Origin: Vibrio maritimus
Lineage (GTDB): Bacteria > Pseudomonadota > Gammaproteobacteria > Enterobacterales > Vibrionaceae
DNA: 64,000 nucleotides
Direction of reading: 5' to 3'
NCBI RefSeq assembly: GCF_021441885.1
Contig: NZ_CP090438.1
Span: forward strand, 620,001 to 684,000
This document shows, piece after piece, positions 10,757 to 19,524 of this stretch. A program made the translations under genes and the position numbers. The notes beneath the pieces were generated by a model. The model searched no databases, was not told the origin of the DNA, and worked only from the letters and a program-made list of their open reading frames with translations. Each line of letters starts with the position of its first letter. The first letter of the stretch is position 1.

Positions 10757-11692
10757 GTGAAGTGGTTTCGAATCTTAGGATTGAGTTTAGTGGCCGTCGT
10801 GACGGGTTGTGCATCCAACTCATCAACGCAAGATCAGCAGTGGTTAAATCCACCAATGGCAGTGCCTTTGCAAGCCAATGTTCAATATGAAGTACAGGTT
10901 GCAAGACTGACTCAGCTACTTCAACGCAGCGATCTTGATAATGACGTGCGTGCTAAAATGCACTTTGAGCGTGGTTCTTATTTCAATAGTCTAGGTATGC
11001 GTGATTTGGCGCAGCTTGATTTTAACCAATCGCTTCAGCTTAATCCTGCTCAGCCAGTGGTGTTCAACCAAGTTGGCCAATACTTCACGCAGATTGGTGA
11101 TTTTGATTCAGCCTATGAAGCATTTGATTCAAGTTTAGAGCTGGATCCTGCCAACTCTTACGCGCTTCGTAACCGTTCTATCGCACTTTACTACGGGGAC
11201 CGTATCCCTCTCGCTATCGAAGGCATGACGCGTTATTACCAAGAAGAGCCATCAGATCCATACCGCGCGTTATGGCTTTACATCATCTCTCGTGAAGCGA
11301 GTCCATCAGAAGCTGCGATTAACCTCAATAAGCAATATCTATCTCGCAATAAAGATTGGGGCTGGATCTTGGTCGCGCTGATGTTAGATCAAGTATCAGA
11401 AGAGCAGGCCTTCCAAGCGATTCTGGCAAGCAGCCGAGACAACAATGTATTGGCAGAGCGTTTGACAGAAGTGTACTTCTACCTTGCGAAGCGTCATCAA
11501 ATCGACGGTGATTTCCCAACCGCCGTATCGTTATATAAGTTGGCAATCGCCCAAAACGTCTATGATTTTGCAGAGCATAAGTACGCATTCCTAGAGCTGA
11601 CAAAAATCTTTGAAATCGTTAGAGCTCAACAAGCAGAAGAAGCGAAGAAACAGCAAGAAGAGCAAGCGAACGCAGAGCCTAGCGACGCCTAA
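10757..11692 (+). CDS. nlpI: TPR lipoprotein NlpI
   Basis: 311 residues, starting at a GTG (10757) with TAAGGAG upstream. An N-terminal lipoprotein signal ends in the lipobox VTG-C18, followed by Ala-Ser, suggesting outer-membrane sorting. Several TPR repeats (about 60-290) have the family's A..DF..SL.LNP pattern. In E. coli NlpI is an adaptor that delivers peptidoglycan endopeptidases to the protease Prc and scaffolds hydrolases. Position after pnp is conserved. The C-terminus is Glu/Gln/Ala-rich and probably disordered. Confidence 0.95.
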   Translation: MKWFRILGLSLVAVVTGCASNSSTQDQQWLNPPMAVPLQANVQYEVQVARLTQLLQRSDLDNDVRAKMHFERGSYFNSLGMRDLAQLDFNQSLQLNPAQPVVFNQVGQYFTQIGDFDSAYEAFDSSLELDPANSYALRNRSIALYYGDRIPLAIEGMTRYYQEEPSDPYRALWLYIISREASPSEAAINLNKQYLSRNKDWGWILVALMLDQVSEEQAFQAILASSRDNNVLAERLTEVYFYLAKRHQIDGDFPTAVSLYKLAIAQNVYDFAEHKYAFLELTKIFEIVRAQQAEEAKKQQEEQANAEPSDA

Positions 11693-11717
11693 TTCTCTGA
11701 GACACGTTGAATTCGAA

Positions 11718-11746
11718 AACACCAGCCATTGGCTGGTGTTTTTTTA
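11718..11746 (+). terminator. Terminator after nlpI
   Basis: AACACCAGCC (11718-11727) and GGCTGGTGTT (11731-11740) form a perfect 10-bp stem with an ATT loop and a T tail. Confidence 0.93.
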
Positions 11747-11781
11747 TGCGTTGAAGTTTATTTCTAATCGCCCTAAAATAG

Positions 11782-11794
11782 TTAGCCATGCTAA
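11782..11794. promoter_or_regulatory. Candidate MarR operator (TTAGC-N3-GCTAA)
   Basis: TTAGC (11782-11786), CAT, GCTAA (11790-11794): a short perfect inverted repeat 16 bases before the MarR-type gene. MarR proteins often bind such palindromes in their own promoter. Inference from position and symmetry. Confidence 0.45.
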
Positions 11795-11810
11795 TTAATA
11801 AGTAATGTGA

Positions 11811-12227
11811 ATGTCTATAGAAGTCAATTTAGAGAAAATGGAGCGACTGACTGCTAAGGTCTGGCGCAGTTACTGTAAGGAAGATCCACTCTCGCATCTT
11901 AGTTTTAATGAGTATGACTATTTGAAGACGGTACAGGCTTCATTAGAACCAATACGCCTTACCGACCTCGCCAAGGAGTTAGAGGTGTCTAAACCTTCAG
12001 CAACCAACATGGTTAAGCGGTTGGAAAAGAAAGGGTTGGTGGAGCGCCTACCATGCCCAGATGATGCTCGCGCGAAAAGGGTGATACTGACTGAGAAAGC
12101 TCGCATTCCTTTGGCATCAGAAACGGAGATTTACGGCGCCGTTGCTGAAAAACTAAAAGTAAACCTCTCACAGAGTGAGTTTGCGTCGCTCAACCAGCTA
12201 CTGACAAAGGCTCTGAGGCCTGAATAG
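11811..12227 (+). CDS. MarR-family transcriptional regulator
   Basis: 138 residues with a winged-helix MarR fold. The recognition region reads LTDLAKELEVSKPSATNMVKRLEKKGLVER and is followed by the wing (DDARAKRVILTEKA). These regulators usually repress an adjacent transporter and are released by small ligands. The MATE pump begins 49 bases downstream on the same strand, so it is the probable target and operon partner. The N-terminal ATG at 11811 lacks a strong ribosome binding site. Ligand unknown. Confidence 0.88.
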   Translation: MSIEVNLEKMERLTAKVWRSYCKEDPLSHLSFNEYDYLKTVQASLEPIRLTDLAKELEVSKPSATNMVKRLEKKGLVERLPCPDDARAKRVILTEKARIPLASETEIYGAVAEKLKVNLSQSEFASLNQLLTKALRPE

Positions 12228-12275
12228 GGTTCTGGATGAGCCATCTGATAACAATAAAATCGTAGTAAAGTCGTT

Positions 12276-13616
12276 ATGGAACAAAAATCAATCTATCAAC
12301 AGTTTTGGCGCTATGCGATCCCAACCATTGCCGCCATGCTCGTCAACGGCTTGTATCAAGTCGTGGATGGGATATTCATTGGCCAGTATATGGGTGGGGA
12401 AGGCCTCGCGGGTATCAATGTCGCTTGGCCTGTTATCAGTGTCATCCTTGGACTTGGGATGATGGTCGGCGTGGGTACAGGCGCTTTGGCCTCAATCAAA
12501 CAGGGTGAGAATGACCTTGCGGGTGCTAAACAGGCATTGGCAACCGGTATGATGGCCTTGTTCGCGCTAAGCCCTATTGTCGCGATTGCTTTGTGGCAAT
12601 TTGCAGATGATATGATATTGCTTCAGGGCGCGCAGGGGCGCATGTATGAACTGGCGATGCAGTATCTCGATATACTCATTGTCGGTGGCGTATTTGCGCT
12701 TGGCTCCATCGCTGTCCCGTTTCTGCTGCGTAATGACGATAGCCCTAATATGGCGACTTTGCTCATGGTGCTGGGTGCGGTGATCAACATCGCCCTAGAC
12801 TATTGGTTTATTGCTTTATTGGGGTGGGAGCTTACAGGGGCTGCACTGGCAACGGCCATCGCCCAAGCTGTCGTCACTGTGCTAGGTATTGGTTACTTCT
12901 TTACCTCGAGAGCCAAAATGCGCTTAACACTGAAGGACTTTAAGTTTCAGTTCCATTTGCTGCCTAAGATCTTTTCGATCGGCTTGGCGAGCTTCTTTAT
13001 GTACGCTTATGGCTCATTTATGGTGGCGATACATAATGCACTCTTTGCAGAGTATGGCTCGGTGACCTTAGTCGGGGCTTATGCGATACTTGGTTATATC
13101 GTCGCATTCTACTATTTGATTGCCGAAGGCATTGCCAATGCGATGCAACCGCTGCTGAGCTACAACTACGGTGCGCGCCGTGAAGATAATATGCGTAAGC
13201 TGTTTAATGTCGCTATGTTAAGTTCAGTTGTAGGTGGCGCTGCATTTATCGGACTGTTAAATCTGTTCCCGTATCAGGCGGTATCGGTATTTAACTCATC
13301 AGAACCGCAGCTTATTGAACATACGGTGATGGGGATACGATTACATCTTTTCTCGATGTTCTTAGATGGATTTCTAGTCGTTGCCGCCGCTTACTATCAA
13401 GCGATAAGCTACAGCAGAAAGGCGCTATTTGTTACCTTAGGGAACATGCTGATTCAATTGCCATTTCTTTATGTGATGCCAAAACTCTGGGGAGTCACTG
13501 GTGTTTGGATTGCTTACCCGTTGTCAAACGTCGCGCTGAGCCTGGTGGTTGGCGTGATTATCTGGCGTGATATACGTAAGCTGCAAACCAATGGTTATAC
13601 CGCAGCGACGGCTTAA
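12276..13616 (+). CDS. MATE-family efflux pump (MepA-like)
   Basis: 446 residues with about 12 hydrophobic segments. The N-terminal half carries MATE features (FWRYAIPTIAAMLVNGLYQ, VDGIFIGQYMG), and the second half has the equivalent QPLLSYNYGARR motif. These are Na+- or H+-coupled exporters of cationic drugs in the inner membrane. The closest type by eye is the MepA/DinF-like branch rather than NorM. It sits 49 bases after a MarR gene, which probably regulates it. Substrates cannot be told from sequence. Confidence 0.9.
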   Translation: MEQKSIYQQFWRYAIPTIAAMLVNGLYQVVDGIFIGQYMGGEGLAGINVAWPVISVILGLGMMVGVGTGALASIKQGENDLAGAKQALATGMMALFALSPIVAIALWQFADDMILLQGAQGRMYELAMQYLDILIVGGVFALGSIAVPFLLRNDDSPNMATLLMVLGAVINIALDYWFIALLGWELTGAALATAIAQAVVTVLGIGYFFTSRAKMRLTLKDFKFQFHLLPKIFSIGLASFFMYAYGSFMVAIHNALFAEYGSVTLVGAYAILGYIVAFYYLIAEGIANAMQPLLSYNYGARREDNMRKLFNVAMLSSVVGGAAFIGLLNLFPYQAVSVFNSSEPQLIEHTVMGIRLHLFSMFLDGFLVVAAAYYQAISYSRKALFVTLGNMLIQLPFLYVMPKLWGVTGVWIAYPLSNVALSLVVGVIIWRDIRKLQTNGYTAATA

Positions 13617-13628
13617 TCTAATGAAACT

Positions 13629-13657
13629 AAAGGGCCTCGCGAATAGCGAGGCCCTTT
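13629..13657. terminator. Bidirectional terminator between the MATE gene and ubiV
   Basis: AAAGGGCCTCGC (13629-13640) pairs with GCGAGGCCCTTT (13646-13657) around GAATA, between convergent genes. The A and T flanks allow use from either strand, though the T runs are short. Confidence 0.8.
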
Positions 13658-13675
13658 GTATTGGATTTGCTTTGA

Positions 13676-14554
13676 CTAGATCTGTTTAATATCGAGACCA
13701 GCAATCTGATGCCAGTAACCGTTGCACTGACGGTCGAGTGAGGCGACTGGGTTACTGCCGTCTTCATTGGCTCTGAAGCGGTCAACCTCAGCAAAGGTAT
13801 CCAGTCCAAGTGGGCTCAAACGCACAACATCGACCAGGCCTTCCATCGACTTAAGATCGTTGATTAGGTTGTACTGATATCCAGATTGCGTTTGGATACC
13901 GTTGAGGTTGAACACCGACTGGCCCTCTTGGCTCTCTACTTGGAGGCCTGTCGGGTATTTAATACAGCAGGTTTCGCAGTCATCTTTCGCACGGTTTTCC
14001 GCACGTGCAGTGAAGCAGCGCGCAGAATAGGCGAGCGGTAAATAACCGTGGCTAAATACTTCCACCTCGAACTGACCACGAATGCCCAAGTCGTCTGCTT
14101 GGTTCATGGCGTTTTCTAGCCATTCGCGTGACAGTTCCACTGGCATACACCAACGAATCATGCCTTGCTTAGCAAACAACTGTAGCGTGCGAGCGTTGTA
14201 GGTGTTCACCGCTGGCCCGACGACAAATGGTACCTTACTTTCACTGGCAAGTTGGATAGCGGATACGTCATTGGCTTCAATCGCAAAGTCACCGTTATCG
14301 ATGTACTTCTTCATGATATTCACTTCACTCGGCGCTTCGAGTAGTGCCATAGTGGATAGCACCACTTGCTTACCAGATGCGCTGAGCTCTTTAGCAATAT
14401 CAAACCAATGAGTAGGTTTCATTTCACGGCGCTTAGAACACACGCTCTCGCCTAGATAGATAATATCGGCAGAGCTTGATTTTGCTTGTTCGTAGAAGCT
14501 CTCTACATCTTGCTTTGGCCAAAAGTACAACAGTGGCCCTAATGCATACTTCAT
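13676..14554 (-). CDS. ubiV: O2-independent ubiquinone hydroxylation protein UbiV (U32 family)
   Basis: 292 residues. With UbiU it forms the [4Fe-4S] complex that hydroxylates the quinone ring without oxygen, using prephenate in E. coli. The cysteine ligands are in place: Cys39 (ESVCSKRR), Cys180 (SARC) and the D-D-C-E-T-C-C cluster at 193-197. Length equals E. coli YhbV. It begins 12 bases after the ubiU stop, so the two are co-transcribed. Expected role: ubiquinone supply under anaerobic growth. Confidence 0.95.
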   Translation of the reverse strand: MKYALGPLLYFWPKQDVESFYEQAKSSSADIIYLGESVCSKRREMKPTHWFDIAKELSASGKQVVLSTMALLEAPSEVNIMKKYIDNGDFAIEANDVSAIQLASESKVPFVVGPAVNTYNARTLQLFAKQGMIRWCMPVELSREWLENAMNQADDLGIRGQFEVEVFSHGYLPLAYSARCFTARAENRAKDDCETCCIKYPTGLQVESQEGQSVFNLNGIQTQSGYQYNLINDLKSMEGLVDVVRLSPLGLDTFAEVDRFRANEDGSNPVASLDRQCNGYWHQIAGLDIKQI

Positions 14555-14566
14555 GTATTTTGCTCC

Positions 14567-15580
14567 TTATTGCCACTTACGGTGGTAAGCACCGAGTGTC
14601 GTTTGTGTGCCTTCAGAAACGTTGGCTAGAGCACTATCCCAGCTTGGTTTTACTTGGTATTGCTCTGGGTTGCGTTGGTACATATCAATGGCTTCTCGCC
14701 AGGTGCGAGTCACCTGCTCGACGTAGGCAGGACTGCGTTGGCGACCTTCAATTTTCACTGATGCTACATTTGCAGCAAACAGCTCAGGCAACATAGATAG
14801 GGTATTTAGGCTAGTTGGCTCCTCAAGGGCGTGGTAGCGCTTGCGTTCACCGTCAACTTCCGCTTCAAAACGCCCCTTACAAAGCGTAGGGTAGCCAGCG
14901 TTTTCACCTTGTGCATAGCGGTCGATTAGAATGTCATTTAGACGTGACTCTAACCCGCTTTCCGTCTCTTGCCAGCGCACATATTTCGCCGGAGAACAAG
15001 CGCCCACCGTGTTCGGAGATTCGCCTGTCAAATAAGAGGAAAGATAGCAACGTCCTTCAGACATGATGCACAGGCTGCCGAACGCAAACACTTCAAGTTC
15101 AACATCTGACGTCATGTTTCGAGATAGCTGTTTGACCTGATGAATCGACAGCACGCGAGGTAGAACCACGCGCTTCACATTGAAGTTCTTGTGGTAGAAA
15201 TCGATGGCCGCTACGTTGGTCGCAGAGGCTTGTACTGAGAGATGCAATTCAAGATCTGGGTACTTGTTTGCAGCATAATCCAGTACGGCGATATCGGCCA
15301 CGATCAATGCATCGACACCAAGGTCTACCGCCTGATCAACGGCATTCGTCCAGCGCTCAAAGCCATTTGGGTGAGCAAAGGTATTTAGGGCGATATGCAG
15401 CTTTTTATTGTGGTCATGAACATACTGCGCGGCACGTTCAAGCTTTTTACCCGTGAAGTTCAACCCCGCAAAATGGCGGGCATTGGTATCGTCTTTAAAG
15501 CCGATATAAACGGCATCGGCACCGCAATCAATTGCAGTTTTTAGCGCAGGTAAGTTGCCTGCTGGGCATAAGAGTTCCAT
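14567..15580 (-). CDS. ubiU: O2-independent ubiquinone hydroxylation protein UbiU (U32 family)
   Basis: 337 residues, partner of UbiV. The U32 signature is clear (ELEVFAFGSLCIMSEGRC), with cluster cysteines at 171, 178, 195 and 234, the spacing known for E. coli UbiU. The N-terminus MELLCPAGNLPALKTAID is typical of the family. The first gene of the ubiUV unit; an FNR-like site lies about 50 bases upstream, fitting anaerobic induction. Confidence 0.95.
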   Translation of the reverse strand: MELLCPAGNLPALKTAIDCGADAVYIGFKDDTNARHFAGLNFTGKKLERAAQYVHDHNKKLHIALNTFAHPNGFERWTNAVDQAVDLGVDALIVADIAVLDYAANKYPDLELHLSVQASATNVAAIDFYHKNFNVKRVVLPRVLSIHQVKQLSRNMTSDVELEVFAFGSLCIMSEGRCYLSSYLTGESPNTVGACSPAKYVRWQETESGLESRLNDILIDRYAQGENAGYPTLCKGRFEAEVDGERKRYHALEEPTSLNTLSMLPELFAANVASVKIEGRQRSPAYVEQVTRTWREAIDMYQRNPEQYQVKPSWDSALANVSEGTQTTLGAYHRKWQ

Positions 15581-15626
15581 ATGCTCATTACCATAAATCT
15601 GTCAGTAGAGCGCATTTTATGAAGAT

Positions 15627-15640
15627 TTGATAAAGGTCAA
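15627..15640 (-). promoter_or_regulatory. Candidate FNR site upstream of ubiU
   Basis: TTGAT-AAAG-GTCAA matches the FNR consensus TTGAT-N4-ATCAA at 9 of 10 fixed positions. Its centre (15633.5) is about 53 bases from the ubiU start codon. Fnr is reported to control ubiUVT in E. coli. No convincing -10 was found at the classical -41.5 spacing. Confidence 0.6.
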
Positions 15641-15729
15641 TTTGATATAAGGCAGGTTTCGCTTAATAAGCAACGAATTAACACCAAAGAGGTAAGCTAA
15701 TTTGGGGGATAAACGCTCAGTCTCTTTGG

Positions 15730-17772
15730 TTAGTTTCTGTGTCGGCGGTTTTGAGCAAATAGCGCTTCGACTTCATGCTTTGGTTGTGGGCGATGGAAGT
15801 GGAAACCTTGAATCGAATTGCAGTTTAAGTTGGATAGTAGTGTCGCTTGATGGCGTGTCTCGACCCCTTCGGCAACAACAGACAGATTCAGTGATTTACC
15901 TAGGTTGATGATGTTCTCGATCACCGTGAGCTGTTTTGGCAGCGTATCGATATCCATGATAAACGCTCGGTCTATCTTAAGTTCATCGATAGGGAAGTGC
16001 GCAAGGTAAGAGAGCGAAGAGTACCCGGTACCAAAGTCATCAATAGAGAGCGCAAAGCCAAGCTTCTTGATTGAGTTGAGCATCTGCAAGGTGTGTTCAC
16101 TGTTACTCATTACCGCACTTTCGGTCAGCTCAAAGGTGATACAGCTAGGATCGAGTCCGGTGCTGCGCAGTAAGCGCTCCATGTAGTCAATAAGCTTAGG
16201 GTTGCCAAATTGCTCAGGCGATAGGTTGATCGCGACGCGGCCTGGCAAGATGCCTTGAAGTTTCCAGCGTTTCACAGTGGTGAAGACATCACGCATAACC
16301 ACTCGGCCTAAACTCTCGATTAGGCCCGCTTGCTCGGCGACAGGGATGAAAGATGCTGGACTAATGTAACCTTCGACAGGGTGCTTCCAACGCACCAACG
16401 CTTCAGCACCATTAATGCTGAAGTCACGCGCGTTCACCTTAGGCTGATACCATACCTCAAGACCATTTTGTTGCAGTGCTTTTTGGAGCTCGATCTCAAG
16501 CCACAAGCGCATGCGTGCTTCTTTGTTCATTTGGTCGTTGAACTTCACCAAACGGTTACGACCACGCGCCTTTGCTTCGTACATTGCGGTATCGGCGTTT
16601 TGCAGAAGGATGCGAGCATCATTGCCATCGTTTGGTGATTGGACGCTACCAATCGAGCAAGCGAGTCGTTTGCTGAAATGGTGTAGGTCGAAGGGTTGGT
16701 TAATTAGGCTAATGATTTTCTCTGCTAGCTCATCAGCGGCAATGTTGCTATCAGGCTCTGGCAGAATGATGCCAAACTCATCGCCACCAAGGTGAGCGAG
16801 AACCGCATGCTGAGGCAAGTAGCGTTTGAGGCGTGCTGAGACCTCTTGAATCACTCGGTCGCCGATATGGTGACCCAATGAGTCATTAATATTCTTAAAA
16901 TTGTCGATATCAAGGTAAAGCATCACAAACGGGGTGCTTTCCTCAATAAAATGCTCCAAACAGCGTGTAAACCCGAGGCGGTTATACAGCTTGGTGAGCG
17001 CGTCGATATTCGCGTCTTCATGACTGTTTTTTGCAACAGGACTCGGTTTCTCATCAAGGTCTTGTACTAATATTAGGTGCGCATTGGCACCAAATAGATT
17101 GGCACTATCGACATGCAATGAGAGTCTGCGTTGAATGCCGCAATAGTCACTGGTTGAGAAGGTAAGTGGTGTCTTTGCGTCGACCTGACTCAGGTCAAGT
17201 TGCACTCGTTGATTGTCGTTTTCGTTGCGCAGGAGTCGTGTTAGTGACTCTCCGAGTAAGTCGCTTTGACTTGAGTAGCCAAATAGGCGTGCTGAAGCTG
17301 GGTTTGCCGACAAAATGCAGCCATCTTCAACCAGTAGCAACCCATCGGGAATTAACTCAGCAAGCTTTAAAAATTTGCTTTCGGATTCCTCTAGGGAGCG
17401 AGTGATGATCTGCTTTTCTGACGTATCGATGGCATGGAAGACGATGTATTCGATTACGCCATTGAGTTCAATAGGAGAGACGCTAAAGTGAAGGCTAGAC
17501 TCGATATCTGATTCATCGAGTGTGACTTCGGCTTCAATGGATTCACCAAGAAAGGCACGCTCGTAGTATGGTTTGAGGTGATTGTAGAAACGGGCGCCTA
17601 AAACCTCGTGGTCATTCATGCCAACCAGGTCACTGTGGGTAAGTCCCGCGACATCGCAATAGCGATCATTGACCATCCAGTAACGGTGCTCGTCATCCAA
17701 AATAGCAAAAAAGAAAGGGCTATTGGATGTTAACTTAGCAAAGTATTCCTTTAACAATTTGGATGACATCAA
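15730..17772 (-). CDS. rocS: PAS-PAS-GGDEF-EAL c-di-GMP protein (RocS/ScrG-like)
   Basis: 680 residues, soluble. Two PAS-like domains (about 12-120 and 135-240) precede GGDEF (about 250-410) and EAL (about 425-675). GGDEF is intact at 329-333 but no RxxD inhibitory site stands at the usual spot. EAL residues look complete: E457-A-L, NLS, ELTES, DDFGTG (578-583), KIDR, AEGVE and QGF. It is therefore probably an active phosphodiesterase, perhaps GTP-modulated. Position between ubiU and ubiT matches V. cholerae rocS and V. parahaemolyticus scrG (from memory), which control motility versus biofilm. Confidence 0.9.
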   Translation of the reverse strand: MMSSKLLKEYFAKLTSNSPFFFAILDDEHRYWMVNDRYCDVAGLTHSDLVGMNDHEVLGARFYNHLKPYYERAFLGESIEAEVTLDESDIESSLHFSVSPIELNGVIEYIVFHAIDTSEKQIITRSLEESESKFLKLAELIPDGLLLVEDGCILSANPASARLFGYSSQSDLLGESLTRLLRNENDNQRVQLDLSQVDAKTPLTFSTSDYCGIQRRLSLHVDSANLFGANAHLILVQDLDEKPSPVAKNSHEDANIDALTKLYNRLGFTRCLEHFIEESTPFVMLYLDIDNFKNINDSLGHHIGDRVIQEVSARLKRYLPQHAVLAHLGGDEFGIILPEPDSNIAADELAEKIISLINQPFDLHHFSKRLACSIGSVQSPNDGNDARILLQNADTAMYEAKARGRNRLVKFNDQMNKEARMRLWLEIELQKALQQNGLEVWYQPKVNARDFSINGAEALVRWKHPVEGYISPASFIPVAEQAGLIESLGRVVMRDVFTTVKRWKLQGILPGRVAINLSPEQFGNPKLIDYMERLLRSTGLDPSCITFELTESAVMSNSEHTLQMLNSIKKLGFALSIDDFGTGYSSLSYLAHFPIDELKIDRAFIMDIDTLPKQLTVIENIINLGKSLNLSVVAEGVETRHQATLLSNLNCNSIQGFHFHRPQPKHEVEALFAQNRRHRN

Positions 17773-17948
17773 TGTACTACCAGTTTTCTGAAGCGCTTAT
17801 ATATCAGTAACCCACACACTATAACTGTGATTTATCCGTTAGAAAAGGGTTAAGACAAAAGCAAAAAATATTTGACGCACAACAGGATTTTTTTTGTACG
17901 AATACCGTATTATGTCGTTTCTTAAGTACAAACTAACGGAAAAACCGC

Positions 17949-18476
17949 GTGTTAGACAAGATTCGAAGTCAACTAGTTAAAAACGCAGCACAAATTTTGC
18001 GATCTCCAGTCCATTTTCTGCCAACCAAAATTCAGAATAAAGCGCTGCTTGAAGGGCTAAAAACCGTTTTTAAAGAAGCACTTGAGGACGGTGACTTCGA
18101 GTTTTTAGAACAGAAGTGGTTGAAAGTTCATATTCGTGATCTAAACCTCAGTTGGTATATTTCCTACAACGATGAGACGCTCGTCGTTTCCGAATCTGTT
18201 GAGCAAGAAGACGTCAGTTTTAGCGGTAATCTGAATGACTTAGTCCTAATAGCGGGGCGTAAGGAAGACCCAGATACGCTGTTTTTCCAACGCCGTCTAA
18301 GCATTGAGGGTGATACCGAACTAGGCTTAGAAGTAAAGAACTTAATGGATAGTGTTGATCTTGACGCGCTTCCAAAACCAATGTTGTCAGCATTGATGCA
18401 TCTTGCAGAGTTCGTTCATAAAGGATTGCAGCCAGCTCAAGGCGCAAGTGAGGTACCTAATGCTTATTCGAACTGA
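17949..18476 (+). CDS. ubiT: O2-independent ubiquinone biosynthesis accessory factor UbiT (SCP2 domain)
   Basis: 175 residues, starting at GTG 17949. A single SCP2-like lipid-binding domain (about 30-140) is recognised by LSWYISYNDETL and DTLFFQRRLSIEGDTELGL. UbiT binds quinone precursors and is the third partner of UbiU and UbiV. Its 3' end overlaps the following GNAT gene by 17 bases, the same pairing as yhbT-yhbS in E. coli. It reads away from ubiUV, from which it is separated by the rocS-like gene. Confidence 0.92.
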   Translation: MLDKIRSQLVKNAAQILRSPVHFLPTKIQNKALLEGLKTVFKEALEDGDFEFLEQKWLKVHIRDLNLSWYISYNDETLVVSESVEQEDVSFSGNLNDLVLIAGRKEDPDTLFFQRRLSIEGDTELGLEVKNLMDSVDLDALPKPMLSALMHLAEFVHKGLQPAQGASEVPNAYSN

Positions 18477-18975
18477 AGCACCCGCTGACATTCTTGCCAT
18501 CGACCGTCTACTTAAGTCAGTGTTTGAGACAGAGGCGGAAGCAAACTTGGTGATGGCACTTCGCGAGAACAGTCGCTTGACGCTGTCGCTTGTGGCATGC
18601 AGTGACGAAGGGGAAGTGATCGGCCACGTGCTGTTCTCACCAGTAACACTCAATGGCGAAGACTATGCTTGGCAGGGTTTAGCTCCACTTGCTGTGGCTC
18701 AATCGCACCAAGGCCAAGGTATTGCAAAGGCTTTGGTAAAAGAAGCGTTCGAGACTCTACCAGACTTTGGCTATCCAGCGTGTGTGGTGCTTGGCGATCC
18801 GAATTACTATTCAAAGTTTGGCTTCAGTTCCGCAAGCGAAGAGGGATTGAGCTGTCAATGGGAAGTACCAGAAGGTGCATTCCAGGTAAAATCACTGACG
18901 GCAGACTCGATTCAGACTCTTCTTTCTGGTAAATCGGGTGTGATTGAGTACAGCCCAGAGTTTCTACAGCTTTAA
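18460..18975 (+). CDS. yhbS: GNAT-family N-acetyltransferase (YhbS-like)
   Basis: 171 residues from the ATG at 18460 (MLIRTEAPADILAID), preceded by GAGGT; the longer frame from 18403 lies inside ubiT and is less likely. A GNAT core with the acetyl-CoA loop QSHQGQGIAKALV and a conserved VLGDPNYYSKFGF segment, both typical of the YhbS subgroup. Overlaps ubiT and is presumably translated with it. Substrate unknown. Confidence 0.88.
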   Translation: MLIRTEAPADILAIDRLLKSVFETEAEANLVMALRENSRLTLSLVACSDEGEVIGHVLFSPVTLNGEDYAWQGLAPLAVAQSHQGQGIAKALVKEAFETLPDFGYPACVVLGDPNYYSKFGFSSASEEGLSCQWEVPEGAFQVKSLTADSIQTLLSGKSGVIEYSPEFLQL

Positions 18976-19092
18976 TTCATTTTTCACACGAGTAAGATCC
19001 TACTTACTCGTGTGTTGGTGATCCAATTCGCCTCTGTTACACTTCGCCCAACATACTCGGATTTTGGTCGAACCTGATAAGCAGGCAGTCCT

Positions 19093-19524
19093 ATGCATAA
19101 CAGCACCACGCTACAGCTGATGGGTATTCAAACTTGGGAGCTCACTCACCCAGAGAGAATGCCAAACAGTGCTCAAGCCACATTTTCACTCACTCCATCT
19201 TGCCAGCTGCTGTTTGTATCAGCCGTGAAGCCGGAGGGAGAGCTCGTCTCATTCTTTGAAAAAATCTTAAAGGCGATGAAGTTAGAGCTTGATAGTGTCT
19301 TGCACATCACGCCAGAACAGCTTGGTCAACTCGACGCGCAGTCTGTCCCGACTTGGATGTGGTTCGCAGGCGATGAACATGCTGCTGACCGTTTTGAGCA
19401 CTGGATGCAACTGCGTGACATACCATCAAAACCTAAGTTTCTTCAATCGTCTTATTTGGCCGAAATCGAGGGTGACGACAGTCAAAAACGACAGCTTTGG
19501 AATCAAATTCGTGCCTACAACTGA
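19093..19524 (+). CDS. holD: DNA polymerase III psi subunit HolD
   Basis: 143 residues. Psi links the chi subunit and the clamp loader of the replicative polymerase. Recognised by its N-terminus (LQLMGIQTWELTHPERM), the LLFVSAVKP strand, the internal WMWFAGDE and its overlap with rimI, all as in enterobacterial holD. Sequence conservation in this family is low, so context carries part of the call. Confidence 0.88.
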   Translation: MHNSTTLQLMGIQTWELTHPERMPNSAQATFSLTPSCQLLFVSAVKPEGELVSFFEKILKAMKLELDSVLHITPEQLGQLDAQSVPTWMWFAGDEHAADRFEHWMQLRDIPSKPKFLQSSYLAEIEGDDSQKRQLWNQIRAYN

